64,000 bases of DNA from CAWGJF01 sp963715745. Its GTDB lineage: Bacteria > Bacteroidota > Ignavibacteria > Ignavibacteriales > Ignavibacteriaceae. Every line of letters starts with the position of its first letter. Position 1 is the first letter of the stretch. Shown piece by piece: positions 54,336 to 63,956 of the stretch. The notes under the pieces are model-generated. The model ran no database searches, was not told where the DNA came from, and saw nothing but the letters and a program-made list of their open reading frames with translations. The DNA is taken from assembly GCA_963715745.1 (NCBI GenBank), contig OY970271.1:1550001-1614000 (forward strand), in the 5' to 3' direction. Made by a program: the position numbers and the translations under genes.

Positions 54336-55307
54336 TTATTTTAACAATAGCATCTTCTTCGTTCCAACAAATGAACCTGCTTTCAACTGATAGAAATAGA
54401 TCCCGCTTGTCAGGTTACTTGCATTAAATTCAGCTTCATAATTACCCGCAGATTTGTATTCATCAATAAGTGTTGCTACCTCATTTCCAAGTACATCATA
54501 AATTTTTAAAGTTTGCCAATTGCCTACTGGTGACTGCCAACTGATTTTTGTGCTTGGGTTAAATGGGTTAGGGTAGTTTTGGGATAAATAAAAATTGGAC
54601 GGTTCGTTGTAACTCAATTTAACACTTGAAACTTCTGATTTTGTAAAAACATCTGCATAAGACCAGCTGAAAAAGTTAAAACGATAATTTATTCGGTTTA
54701 TTAATCCCTCATCTATTGTTGCAACATAAGTTGATGTATAACCATAATCGAGACAGTCTGTTACATTATTTGTTAAAATTAGTGAATCACCTCTTACATC
54801 AAAAGTATCAGCACTTGGAAAATTGTAATACTTGTAATAGTAACTGTAAGGATTAAAAATAGTTGTATCATATGGGCAGCGAGGTGATTGATTTACTGTA
54901 TCCGGGAAAAGCCATCCTTCAATTCTGTTTGAACCACTATTGTAATTTGAATTCAGGTGTTCTGTAATTGATGAAGAATATAAAGTATCGATATTCCTTG
55001 TTGAAATAATCCTAATACTATTTTGAATTGTTTCAATTCCAACTTTATGAATGTTTAGATTATAAAAACGGGTTGAATCAGATGGATTTACTGTCACTGA
55101 ATCTATATAAGTTCTGTAAGTACCACTAAAAACAGTTATAGTAGTAACTGTGTCATTAAAGAAATTGGTAGGTGTAGCACTTCTGTAAAATTGATAAATT
55201 ATGCTTTGACCCGGTTCATAATCTTTGAGCAAATCGAATTGTTGGGATAAGATTTGCGATGTGAGTAATAAAAATAACAAGTACAGAATTGATTTTGATT
55301 TTCCCAA
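54336..55307 (-). CDS. Secreted protein with T9SS sorting domain
   Basis: The start is a TTG four bases after GGAGG. The 323-residue product begins with a signal peptide (about 1-21, ending ILSQQ). Residues about 22-235 are rich in Ser, Thr, Asn and Tyr with no domain I recognise. The C-terminal 85 residues are a T9SS type A sorting domain (FYLSQNYPNPFNPSTKISW, NEVATLIDE, ending KKMLLLK). The protein should be exported across the outer membrane and anchored or released. Its function is unknown. Confidence 0.82.
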   Translation of the reverse strand: MGKSKSILYLLFLLLTSQILSQQFDLLKDYEPGQSIIYQFYRSATPTNFFNDTVTTITVFSGTYRTYIDSVTVNPSDSTRFYNLNIHKVGIETIQNSIRIISTRNIDTLYSSSITEHLNSNYNSGSNRIEGWLFPDTVNQSPRCPYDTTIFNPYSYYYKYYNFPSADTFDVRGDSLILTNNVTDCLDYGYTSTYVATIDEGLINRINYRFNFFSWSYADVFTKSEVSSVKLSYNEPSNFYLSQNYPNPFNPSTKISWQSPVGNWQTLKIYDVLGNEVATLIDEYKSAGNYEAEFNASNLTSGIYFYQLKAGSFVGTKKMLLLK

Positions 55308-55398
55308 GTTACCTCCCCGGAAAATTTGTTGCTACAATCAAACAAATTCTAGGATAAATAGCAAGTCTTTAAGCGATTTTGTGTAATTTAGCAGCATT

Positions 55399-56172
55399 AT
55401 GAAAACAAAACTTGATATAGCAAAAAACTGGCTTCCGCGTTATACAGGAACTCAGCTTGATGAATTCGGTGATTATATGCTTCTTACAAATTTTAATGAT
55501 TATGTTGAAAGTTTTGCTGAGAAGTTTAATGTTGATGTTAAGGGAATCGGTAAGCCAATGCAGACCAGCACAAACTCAGAAGGATTATCAATTATTAATT
55601 TTGGAATCGGTTCTGCTAATGCAGCAACAATTATGGATCTGCTTTGTGCAAGATCACCCAAAGGAGTTTTGTTCCTTGGTAAGTGCGGCGGATTAAAAAA
55701 ATCAACTGAGATTGGGCATTTTATTTTGCCGACAGCTGCAATCAGGGGTGAAGGAACAAGCAATGATTATAAGCCGCCCGAAGTTCCGGCATTGCCATCT
55801 TTTAAATTGCACAAATTTGTTTCGGATAAAATTGTTCAGCGTGGATTGGAATACAGAACCGGTGTTGTTTATACAACTAACAGGCGCGTGTGGGAATGGG
55901 ATGAAGAATTTAAATTGTATTTAAGAAAGCTTTCTACACTTGCGATTGATATGGAAACCGCAACTTTATTCATTGTAGGTTTAGTAAATGAAATTCCAAG
56001 AGGAGCTTTATTGCTTGTTTCTGATATTCCAATGATTCCTGAGGGAATTAAAACTGAAGAGTCTGATAAAAATGTAACAAAAAAGTTTTCACAGATTCAT
56101 CTTGAGATAGGAATTGAAGCGATGACAGAGTTAGGAGAAAAGGGAGAACAGATTAAACACTTTACGTATTGA
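55399..56172 (+). CDS. AMP nucleosidase (short, Bacteroidota-type)
   Basis: This 257-residue nucleoside phosphorylase-fold protein is predicted to hydrolyse AMP to adenine and ribose 5-phosphate. Motifs are INFGIGSANAATIMDL (phosphate region), FLGKCGGLKKSTEIGHFILP, RGEGTSND and AIDMETATLF with the DMETAT substrate motif. Short AMP nucleosidases of this kind occur in Bacteroidota, while the E. coli Amn has an extra N-terminal domain. It is transcribed divergently from the T9SS gene (91 nt apart). Confidence 0.88.
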   Translation: MKTKLDIAKNWLPRYTGTQLDEFGDYMLLTNFNDYVESFAEKFNVDVKGIGKPMQTSTNSEGLSIINFGIGSANAATIMDLLCARSPKGVLFLGKCGGLKKSTEIGHFILPTAAIRGEGTSNDYKPPEVPALPSFKLHKFVSDKIVQRGLEYRTGVVYTTNRRVWEWDEEFKLYLRKLSTLAIDMETATLFIVGLVNEIPRGALLLVSDIPMIPEGIKTEESDKNVTKKFSQIHLEIGIEAMTELGEKGEQIKHFTY

Positions 56173-56200
56173 GCAAATTCTGTTTAAGGCATTATTGGAT

Positions 56201-56905
56201 TTACCAACCTTTAGTCCTTACATATTTTTCCGTTAACCAACAGACACAAAGCCAAAATAAACCTAAAGACCATCCCGCTAAAACTTCAGTGAGTGTATGA
56301 TTTGCAGCTAATATTCTGCTAATACCTATAATACAAATTATAAAAATGGCAACGAAAATATAGTATTGTCTGATATTTTTTCCCCGGTCTTTCCGGGTAA
56401 GATATATTGCAATAGTTAAATAAAACATTGTTGCCATCATTGCATGACCACTGGGGTAGGGAGAAATAATATTTAATAGCATCTCCTGATCATCGGGTAG
56501 TATTTCGTGAGCAAATAGAGTCTTCATCATCATCATAAATATTCCACCACCTAAAATGATTATAAGAAATCTCCACATTCTTCTCTTATCTCCCTTTTTA
56601 TAGTAGTACCCCGTAATAAATGCAACTGCTAAAGTTAAAAAGATTCCGCCTCCAAGAGCCCCGATTTCTGAATTTAATTGGTAGAACCATCTTGGACCGT
56701 ATGTTTTACTCCATTTATTTGTATATCCTAAATTGGAAATCAGGGTATTCGTAATCCAATTTGATAACCCATCAGTAATTCCGGAGAGAGTTATTAGAAA
56801 TATTAATGTACTAATTATTAAAAGAGATAAAACAAGTGGTAATTTGATTTTTTCATGTGCATCACTAAATGTATGATGACTATGATTAGATGTATGCTCT
56901 GTCAT
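56201..56905 (-). CDS. PAP2-family membrane phosphatase with altered first motif
   Basis: This 234-residue protein has about six hydrophobic segments. The second acid phosphatase motif is PSGH, and the third reads SRILAANHTLTE, with glutamate where aspartate is usual. The expected first motif KxxxxxxRP is only partly present (KTLFAHEILP lacks the arginine). Family members dephosphorylate lipid phosphates such as undecaprenyl pyrophosphate. The changes leave its activity uncertain. It is convergent with the AMP nucleosidase gene (28 nt apart). Confidence 0.82.
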   Translation of the reverse strand: MTEHTSNHSHHTFSDAHEKIKLPLVLSLLIISTLIFLITLSGITDGLSNWITNTLISNLGYTNKWSKTYGPRWFYQLNSEIGALGGGIFLTLAVAFITGYYYKKGDKRRMWRFLIIILGGGIFMMMMKTLFAHEILPDDQEMLLNIISPYPSGHAMMATMFYLTIAIYLTRKDRGKNIRQYYIFVAIFIICIIGISRILAANHTLTEVLAGWSLGLFWLCVCWLTEKYVRTKGW

Positions 56906-57022
56906 AAAAATAGAGAATTGTGAATCAAAAATAATAATAGCATTAATTTATCAATTTTATTGTAAATTATTTACTGTATTATAAAATTAAGTTTAATCAA
57001 ATAGAGATAAACCGGAAAAATT

Positions 57023-58918
57023 ATGAAATCAATTTTGAAGCTGTTTTTACCTGTTGCGCTTATATTAATTTTAACGTCTTGTAAATCACAGCAATCCTTT
57101 TCGGGAAAGTTTAAAGTTGATCCAGAAAATGCAAAACCAGGTGATGAAATTTCAGTTTACTATAACCCTGACAGCACTAATCTGGCAGGAATGAAAGACA
57201 TAAAATGCCTGGCATATATTTACAATTCGGATTTAATTAATACAGTTGACGTTCCTTTGGAACAGAAAAATAATTCATTACACGGGAATGTAAAAATTGA
57301 TAAAGATGCCTACGGAGTAATATTCAAATTTAAAAGTGATGAGGAAACAGATAACAACAATAAATCAGGTTACGTGGTATATCTGAAAAATGCTGATGGA
57401 AAAAATATTCCTGGATGTATTGCAGGATATGCAGCTGCGATTAATAGGTGGGGGGCATATTACCTGGACCTGGACAGAGATAAAAGTAAAGCATTGAGTT
57501 TGTTCGAAAAAGAGTTTTCTGAAAATCCTGAAATGAAAGAACAATTTCTGAATTCGTATTTTGAAGTTGTAAGTTCTGTAGAACCGGATAAGAAAAATGA
57601 GATTATTAGTTCTGATCTGAAAAAACTTGAGAAGAAAAATTCATTTACCGAAAAAGAGCTTGAGCTGCTCGCTACATGGTATGATAATGCAGACAATGAA
57701 ATTAAATCGGCTGAGTATTCTAAAAAATTAAATGATAAATTTCCCGAAAATAAACTTGCTCAATCAGATTTTTATAAAAGCTTCCGGAGTGAACAGGATG
57801 TAAATAAAAGACTGAAGATGTTGAAAGAATTTGAAAAAAGATTCCCGGGAAGTGAATTCACTCAAACTATGTATGATTTAATAGCCAACAGCTATCGGGA
57901 TGAGGGGAATTATAGTGCAGCTTATAATTTTTTAAAAAAGAATGTTGATAAATCCAGCACTTACAGGTTTTATGCAGTTGCTAAAAAAATGATTGATGAA
58001 AATAAGCAATTGGAAACCGCGGAAAGAATAGCAGAGCTTGGAATTGAAAAATCCCGGAAAGAATTAGAAAATCCTTCTGAAAAGAAACCTGAATTTGAAT
58101 CTGACAGTGAATGGAAAAAAGAAAGAGAATATTATCTGGCATTAAATCTTTATGTTTATGGAAAAACACTTTATAATCTTGATAAAAAATCAGAATGTTT
58201 ACCAGTTATTGAAGAAGCTGTTCAACTAACTGATTCAAAAGATGGTGAGATGAATGAATTATATTCAAGAGCTTTGGTTGAAAATGGTATGTATGAAAAG
58301 GCAATGGAAAAAATTTCTGCTTTTATTGAAAACGGAAACAGCACAAGTGTAATGAAAACTTTATTAAAAGAAGCATATCTTAATGTAAAAGGTACTGTGG
58401 ATGGTTTTGAAAGTTACGTTGCTACATTTGAAAATAGTGCAAATGGCAAGATGGTTCAGGATTTAAAAAGTAAAATGATTTCTGAACCTGCCCCTGATTT
58501 TTCACTGAAAGATTTGGACGGGGGGGAAGTTTCTTTAAAAGATTTTAAAGGAAAAACTGTTGTGCTGGATTTCTGGGCCACATGGTGCGGTCCGTGTCTG
58601 GCTTCATTTCCCGGAATGCAAGTTGCCGTTGAAAAATATAAGAATGATAATAATGTTAAATTCCTTTTCGTTGATTCCTGGGAAAGGGTTAAAGATATAA
58701 AAGTAAATGCTGAAAAATTCATTGAAAAAAATAATTATCCATTCCACGTTTTGCTGGATGAAGAAAATAGTGTCATAGAAAAATATAAAGTAAGTGGCAT
58801 CCCCACTAAATTTATAATTGATAAAGAAGGCAACATCCGTTTTATGAATGTTGGTTACGATGGCCCGTCTGAAAAACTTGTTAATGAAATTTCAACGATG
58901 ATTTCGCTGGTTCAATAA
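57023..58918 (+). CDS. Periplasmic TlpA-like thioredoxin lipoprotein with TPR-like region
   Basis: This 631-residue protein has a lipobox LTSC (C20). A beta-rich N-terminal domain (about 25-140) is followed by a long helical region with TPR-like pairs (about 150-470). The C-terminal thioredoxin domain (about 490-631) has WATWCGPC, with C522 and C525, and the cis-proline stretch VSGIPTKFIIDKEG. Proteins of this design reduce or transfer disulfides in the periplasm. The helical repeats suggest protein binding. It is a single gene. Confidence 0.9.
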   Translation: MKSILKLFLPVALILILTSCKSQQSFSGKFKVDPENAKPGDEISVYYNPDSTNLAGMKDIKCLAYIYNSDLINTVDVPLEQKNNSLHGNVKIDKDAYGVIFKFKSDEETDNNNKSGYVVYLKNADGKNIPGCIAGYAAAINRWGAYYLDLDRDKSKALSLFEKEFSENPEMKEQFLNSYFEVVSSVEPDKKNEIISSDLKKLEKKNSFTEKELELLATWYDNADNEIKSAEYSKKLNDKFPENKLAQSDFYKSFRSEQDVNKRLKMLKEFEKRFPGSEFTQTMYDLIANSYRDEGNYSAAYNFLKKNVDKSSTYRFYAVAKKMIDENKQLETAERIAELGIEKSRKELENPSEKKPEFESDSEWKKEREYYLALNLYVYGKTLYNLDKKSECLPVIEEAVQLTDSKDGEMNELYSRALVENGMYEKAMEKISAFIENGNSTSVMKTLLKEAYLNVKGTVDGFESYVATFENSANGKMVQDLKSKMISEPAPDFSLKDLDGGEVSLKDFKGKTVVLDFWATWCGPCLASFPGMQVAVEKYKNDNNVKFLFVDSWERVKDIKVNAEKFIEKNNYPFHVLLDEENSVIEKYKVSGIPTKFIIDKEGNIRFMNVGYDGPSEKLVNEISTMISLVQ

Positions 58919-58952
58919 AAATTATTTTTTCTTTTTTAGAAAATCAGGAGGA

Positions 58953-59888
58953 TTAAATTCTTCTGCGGAATCCTTCTCCCAGAACTTCATGTACGTTGTT
59001 TACAGTTACAAAAGCAGTCGGGTCTATTTGCTTTACAATATTAACCAGCTTGCTTAATTCCCTTAAAGCAACAACAGTAATCAGGATCTCCCTTTCAACA
59101 TTTTTATATAGTCCACGACCTTTAATTGCTGTTGCTCCTCTGCTTAAATCATTCATTATAGCCTTTGCAATTTCAGAACTTTTATCAGAAATAATATATG
59201 CTGTTCTTGCATAATCGAATCCATCAGTAATCGCATCGACAAGCCGGCTGGAAATAAACAGAAGCAACAAAGCATAAAGAGTTAACGTCATAGCTGATCT
59301 GAAACCAGCGAGGTCTTTAAATTCAATAACAAATCCCGCAGCACAAATAACAAAGAAATCAATAATCATAATAGCCATCCCCGGTTTAAAGCCAAATCTT
59401 TTTTGCATTATTGCAGCTATAATGTCTGTTCCTGCGGTAGTCCCTCTGAATTTAAAAACTATTCCAAGTCCGATTCCAAGAAGTGCAGCACCGATGATAA
59501 TTAAAAATAAAAAATCATTTTGTTGAAGTTTTAAAATAGTTTCTGTTTCCTGCAGTTTTATAAAATGAAAACCAGGAATTTCACCTCTGAAAAAATCAAT
59601 AAAAAAAGAATTAACTGTAAATCCATAGAATGTTCGAACGCTGAATTGTTTCCCGAGTTCTTTTATTCCCCAGAAATAAAGTGGAATATTCAAAAGCCAA
59701 ATCATCAAGCCAATGGGAAGCTTACCGCCAGTCAGATAATAAATTGCCATTGATAATCCGCTCACTCCGCCGGGTACTACTTTTGCATTAACTAAAAATA
59801 CACCTATTGCAAGAGCCATAATTGCGGCTCCAACTGAGATAAAAAAATATTCGATCAGAACAGTGGTTTTTGAATTTACCTTTTCCAT
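58953..59888 (-). CDS. YitT/DUF161-family membrane protein with DUF2179 domain
   Basis: The 311-residue product has about five to six hydrophobic segments with NAKVVPGGVSGLSMAIYYLT near the start and FRGTTAGTDIIAAIMQKRFG in the second half. A C-terminal soluble domain (about 225-311, DUF2179-like, with RGATAIKGRGLY and TVVALRELSKL) follows. The family's transport role is unknown. It is convergent with the TlpA-like gene (34 nt apart) and stands alone on its strand. Confidence 0.88.
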   Translation of the reverse strand: MEKVNSKTTVLIEYFFISVGAAIMALAIGVFLVNAKVVPGGVSGLSMAIYYLTGGKLPIGLMIWLLNIPLYFWGIKELGKQFSVRTFYGFTVNSFFIDFFRGEIPGFHFIKLQETETILKLQQNDFLFLIIIGAALLGIGLGIVFKFRGTTAGTDIIAAIMQKRFGFKPGMAIMIIDFFVICAAGFVIEFKDLAGFRSAMTLTLYALLLLFISSRLVDAITDGFDYARTAYIISDKSSEIAKAIMNDLSRGATAIKGRGLYKNVEREILITVVALRELSKLVNIVKQIDPTAFVTVNNVHEVLGEGFRRRI

Positions 59889-60036
59889 TGTATTCCTTTT
59901 GAAAGAAATAATTAAATTTTTTTATAATGAAATATATGAAGTAAATGTATTAGCAGACTAATGACGGGAATTATAAAATATTACACAGGAGGTGTTGAAT
60001 CTAAAATCTATGTTAAATTCCTAATGAATCCTTTTT

Positions 60037-60609
60037 TTATTTTGATTCGTTTTGTTGTTTGTATAAAGGGAGAAGACTGTGTGCCTGTTCCAAATTTTCC
60101 TGAACTATAGTTTTAAAGTAAATATCTGTTGTATCCCGATCCCATAATATTATAGGAATATTTTTTGACTCTACAAGTGTAGTTCCGTTACTCTCAATTA
60201 GTGTTTCACCAAAATCACCGAGATAATAAATTAATGGAGAACAATCACAATTATCATCTATAAAAAATCCAATACTGTCCATCCTTGAAAATGAAAAAGT
60301 AATCTTTCCTGAAAGTACATCGTTGTCTTCATAGAGTACTTTATCTGTTATTTTGTAATTTGGATTATCTAATTCAAACCTGTTTCCGTTTAGATAATCA
60401 GACAAGAGTTCGTCAAAATCTTTTATAGAAACATCCTGGTTATCATCTTCAACTGAAACTATGTTATGAAAAGTAATTGATCCTTTGCCAGATCCATCTT
60501 CATTTAAAGAGAATCTGTATTCTTTATATTCTGTTGTCAAACATCCGGTTGTAAAAAAGACAGGAATGAAAAATAGAATAATTGAAATGAGTCGAAAGTA
60601 TTTTTTCAC
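60037..60609 (-). CDS. Lipoprotein, hypothetical
   Basis: The GTG at 60609 is chosen because GGAG lies seven bases upstream and it yields MKKYFRLISIILFFIP followed by lipobox FTTGC, a clean lipoprotein signal. The 190-residue product continues with LNEDGSGKGSITFHN and several acidic stretches, and I recognise no domain. The frame extends upstream to an ATG at 60690, but those 27 residues overlap the neighbouring gene and have no ribosome binding site. It lies 59 nt after the DUF2279 gene, so cotranscription is likely. Confidence 0.75.
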   Translation of the reverse strand: MKKYFRLISIILFFIPVFFTTGCLTTEYKEYRFSLNEDGSGKGSITFHNIVSVEDDNQDVSIKDFDELLSDYLNGNRFELDNPNYKITDKVLYEDNDVLSGKITFSFSRMDSIGFFIDDNCDCSPLIYYLGDFGETLIESNGTTLVESKNIPIILWDRDTTDIYFKTIVQENLEQAHSLLPLYKQQNESK

Positions 60610-60668
60610 AAAGTTACTCCATAAATTTTTACTGTACTTAAGTAAGGGTACGTAAGTTTTTAGAAAAA

Positions 60669-61862
60669 TTAAAAATATAACCCGTACCAAACGCTTCCTC
60701 CAGGAAATATTCTGACTGTTGGAAGGGGAAGCCTGATAAAATTGAATTCACTTTTAAGAAATCTGAAAAAACCGGAATCATCACCAAAAGTTATTTTACG
60801 AAAATCAACATCAAGCCCGATGAAGATTTGTTTATGTCCGCCCCATGGATCCAAAGCAATTCCTTTAGCTGACTGGCCAACTGCAATTCCTAAAGGTGCT
60901 AACCATTCAGGATAACCTTTCTTCCAGCTTTCAGGAAGATAATGATGAATATTTACTGTTATCCAGAAAGTCATTCCTTCATAGTCTTCAATAAAACCAC
61001 CGGGATCTCTGTAGTATTCTTTGTTTCTCCATGCATTTGAATAATGATAAGTGAATTTAGGATGCAGACCTCCGAGCAAACCATAATTATATTGTTGAAG
61101 AACAAAAAAGCCAGAACCGAGAGTATTGAAGAGCATATCACCCCAGCTGAATCCCCATCCTTTCATAAATCCATCTGATAATTCTATTTGCAACATCCAC
61201 AGCCAGCCCGTCATTGCTCCATACCAAATTGAACCATCGCCTGATAATCCTGCCCACCTGTATAGCTTGGATGAAAGGTCACTTGTAAAATATGCATCAG
61301 TAAAATGACCAAGCTTATCCATATGCTGGTACTTTTTCATATCATCATTGAATTCTAAAGTATGGAAAAATGTTGTTGGTTCCGTATACCAGACATGTCT
61401 TTGATATATGTATGCTCCAAGATCAACTGCAGCCATACCGCCAAAGATTATCATTAATCGGGTAGAATTAATATCAGCATTTTTTCTCCAAATCGTTCCA
61501 TCGGGTAGCGGCTTTTCAAAATTTACAAAAACAGATTTTTGTGCAATTTCCATATTACTCCCTGTCACATCACTTCGGGTAGTAGATAAAAATCTGTCAA
61601 AATTATGTCTATCTGAATTTACAATTGAATAAAGAGGAGGAATTTTTTTTAGAATAGAATCCTTTGCTGAGGTATTCTGTTGAGGGAAGCATAAACCTGC
61701 AGTTAACAAAACTGGAAGCGATATTAGGATTAGTCTGTTTAACAAAATGAGTTTTATATTTGTTTTAGAAAACTTATCCCAAATAGGAATTAAATACAAC
61801 ATAAAATTTGAATCGAGAGAATATTTCTTAAAATATTTATTCCATACTTTCTGCGATGGCAT
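60669..61862 (-). CDS. DUF2279-family exported protein
   Basis: This protein of up to 397 residues carries the DUF2279 signature: HMDKLGHFTDAYFTSDLSSK, GWLWMLQIELSDGFMKGWGFS and DMLFNTLGSGFF, at about 195-285. The start is uncertain. The ATG at 61862 adds about 35 residues ahead of a hydrophobic signal segment (LILISLPVLLTAGLCFPQQ, about 44-62). An ATG at 61799 or a TTG at 61745 would fit a signal peptide better. It probably sits in the periplasm or envelope. Its function is unknown. Confidence 0.78.
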   Translation of the reverse strand: MPSQKVWNKYFKKYSLDSNFMLYLIPIWDKFSKTNIKLILLNRLILISLPVLLTAGLCFPQQNTSAKDSILKKIPPLYSIVNSDRHNFDRFLSTTRSDVTGSNMEIAQKSVFVNFEKPLPDGTIWRKNADINSTRLMIIFGGMAAVDLGAYIYQRHVWYTEPTTFFHTLEFNDDMKKYQHMDKLGHFTDAYFTSDLSSKLYRWAGLSGDGSIWYGAMTGWLWMLQIELSDGFMKGWGFSWGDMLFNTLGSGFFVLQQYNYGLLGGLHPKFTYHYSNAWRNKEYYRDPGGFIEDYEGMTFWITVNIHHYLPESWKKGYPEWLAPLGIAVGQSAKGIALDPWGGHKQIFIGLDVDFRKITFGDDSGFFRFLKSEFNFIRLPLPTVRIFPGGSVWYGLYF

Positions 61863-61973
61863 CGATATTGTATTTATATCTGATTATAAAAGTAGTTAAA
61901 TTTGGTTCATAAAATTCTAAAATAATAATAATTCAAAACTTTGATAAATTTTTTTTAATAACCGGAGTCAGAA

Positions 61974-63824
61974 ATGAATAGGGGAAAATACATTTTCACT
62001 TCACTTATTTTACTTTTCTTTTTGGTAAATACTTATGGTCAGTATTTGAATGTAAGAGTTGATGGGCCTCAAAGTATTAGCCCGAATGAAGTATCGATTG
62101 CTATAAATCCTGTTGATCCAAACTATCTTGCAGCAGGTGCAAACATAGATTATTTCTATTCTTCATCAGACGGCGGGTTTACCTGGAGCGAGTCTAGTAT
62201 GAGTTCGTCGCTTGGAGTCTGGGGAGATCCCTGTTTACTCTATGATAGTCTCGGTTACGTTTATTTTGGTCATCTTTCATATGGCAGCGGCAGCGGTTAC
62301 TGGATTGATAGAATAGTTGTTCAGAGATCGACAAACAACGGTGCAACCTGGAATGATGGAGCTGGAATTGGATTTAATCCACCGACAAGACAGCAGGATA
62401 AAGAATGGCTTGCAGTAGATCATTCTCAATCACCTTATCACGGTAATCTTTATGTAACATGGACAGAATTTGATAATTATGGAAGTTCAAATCCAAATGA
62501 TAGTTCGCGCATTCGGTTTTCAAAATCTACGGATGCTGGACTAACCTGGTCAACTGCAAAAACAATTAGCGATGTTAGTGGTGATTGCATTGATGAAGAT
62601 AATACCGACGAAGGTGCTGTTCCGGCTGTTGGACCAAATGGTGAAATATATGTTAGCTGGGCTGGACCATTGGGACTTGTTTTTGATAAATCGACCGATG
62701 GCGGAGAGACCTGGGGCAACGATGTTTTTGTAAGCACAATTCCGGGCGGCTGGGATTTTAATGTTTCAGGAATATCCCGCTGCAATGGTTTGCCAATAAC
62801 AATGTGTGATATTAGTAATTCACCTTATAACGGGAATATTTATATCGGCTGGTCTGATCAGAGAAACGGAACCAGCAATACAGATGTATTTTTTGTAAAG
62901 AGTACCGATGGTGGAAATACCTGGAGTTCACCTTTAAGAGTTAATGATGATCAAACCACAAGACACCAGTTTTTTACCTGGATGACTGTTGATCAGTCGA
63001 CCGGGCATATCTGGGCGATGTTTTATGACAGAAGAAATACAACCGGTGATGCAACAGATGTTTTTGTTGCTAAATCAACTAACGGCGGAGATACATTTGA
63101 AAATTTTAAAGTAAGTGAGTCATCTTTTACTCCTTCGCAATTTGTATTCTTTGGCGATTACACAAATATAGCTGCGTGGAATGGAAAAATATATCCTTTC
63201 TGGATGAGAGCAGACAATCAGTCTATGAGTGTTTGGGTTGCTCACGTAATTGATTCCACTACTGTCCCGGTTGAACTTACTGACTTTTCAGCTAAACTAA
63301 ATAGTGATAAAGTTTTATTAAGCTGGGAAACTTCCTCTGAAATTAATAACCAACATTTTGAAATTCAAAGAAGCATTACAAACTCAGAATTTCATACAAT
63401 TGGCGTTGTAAATGGAAACGGTACTTCAACTGAAAACCATAAATATTCTTATACTGATAAATTATCATTAAAAGGAATTTATACTTACAGGATTAAACAG
63501 GTTGATTATGACGGCTCGTTTAAATTTTCCAAATTACTCGAAGTTAAATATTCAGGAATAAAGGAATTTACACTTTACCAGAACTATCCAAATCCGTTTA
63601 ACCCTGCAACCACAATAGGTTATGAACTTCCTGAGGCAGGATATATTTCATTAAAAATTTATGATGTTTTAGGTAACGAAGTAGCACTTGTAGACCAGGG
63701 ATTTAAACAGGCAGGATTGCATGAAACTGTTTTTGAAGGAAAAAATTTGAGCAGTGGAATATATGTTTATTCAATTCAAATGGATAATAAAATTCTGAAT
63801 AAAAATATGATTATTTTAAAATAA
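61974..63824 (+). CDS. Secreted BNR/sialidase-like repeat protein with T9SS sorting domain
   Basis: This 616-residue protein has a signal peptide (about 1-23, ending TYGQ). At least six BNR/Asp-box repeats follow: SDGGFTW, NNGATW, DAGLTW, DGGETW, DGGNTW and NGGDTF. They indicate a six-bladed beta-propeller like that of sialidases and related glycoside hydrolases. A catalytic arginine triad cannot be confirmed by eye. The last 85 residues are a T9SS sorting domain (YQNYPNPFNPATTIGYELP, NEVALVDQ, ending NKNMIILK). CCGGAG precedes the ATG. It should act outside the cell. Confidence 0.88.
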   Translation: MNRGKYIFTSLILLFFLVNTYGQYLNVRVDGPQSISPNEVSIAINPVDPNYLAAGANIDYFYSSSDGGFTWSESSMSSSLGVWGDPCLLYDSLGYVYFGHLSYGSGSGYWIDRIVVQRSTNNGATWNDGAGIGFNPPTRQQDKEWLAVDHSQSPYHGNLYVTWTEFDNYGSSNPNDSSRIRFSKSTDAGLTWSTAKTISDVSGDCIDEDNTDEGAVPAVGPNGEIYVSWAGPLGLVFDKSTDGGETWGNDVFVSTIPGGWDFNVSGISRCNGLPITMCDISNSPYNGNIYIGWSDQRNGTSNTDVFFVKSTDGGNTWSSPLRVNDDQTTRHQFFTWMTVDQSTGHIWAMFYDRRNTTGDATDVFVAKSTNGGDTFENFKVSESSFTPSQFVFFGDYTNIAAWNGKIYPFWMRADNQSMSVWVAHVIDSTTVPVELTDFSAKLNSDKVLLSWETSSEINNQHFEIQRSITNSEFHTIGVVNGNGTSTENHKYSYTDKLSLKGIYTYRIKQVDYDGSFKFSKLLEVKYSGIKEFTLYQNYPNPFNPATTIGYELPEAGYISLKIYDVLGNEVALVDQGFKQAGLHETVFEGKNLSSGIYVYSIQMDNKILNKNMIILK

Positions 63825-63956
63825 TTTGACATTATTAAAAATTTTCTCCATCAATAGAACATTTATTTCAAGTGAATAGTTTTTGTATTTCGATAATTTG
63901 GTAAAATATTTTATAATAGTACGATGCTAAATCTAACAATAAGGAAGAGGTAACAT

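Noticed and set aside
60610..60690. Upstream extension of the lipoprotein gene.
   Set aside because: The ATG at 60690 has no ribosome binding site and overlaps the neighbouring gene. The GTG at 60609 gives a proper signal peptide.
63895..63917. TATAAT before the last gene as a promoter.
   Set aside because: No suitable -35 or -33 element lies at the correct distance, and TATAAT is common in such AT-rich DNA.
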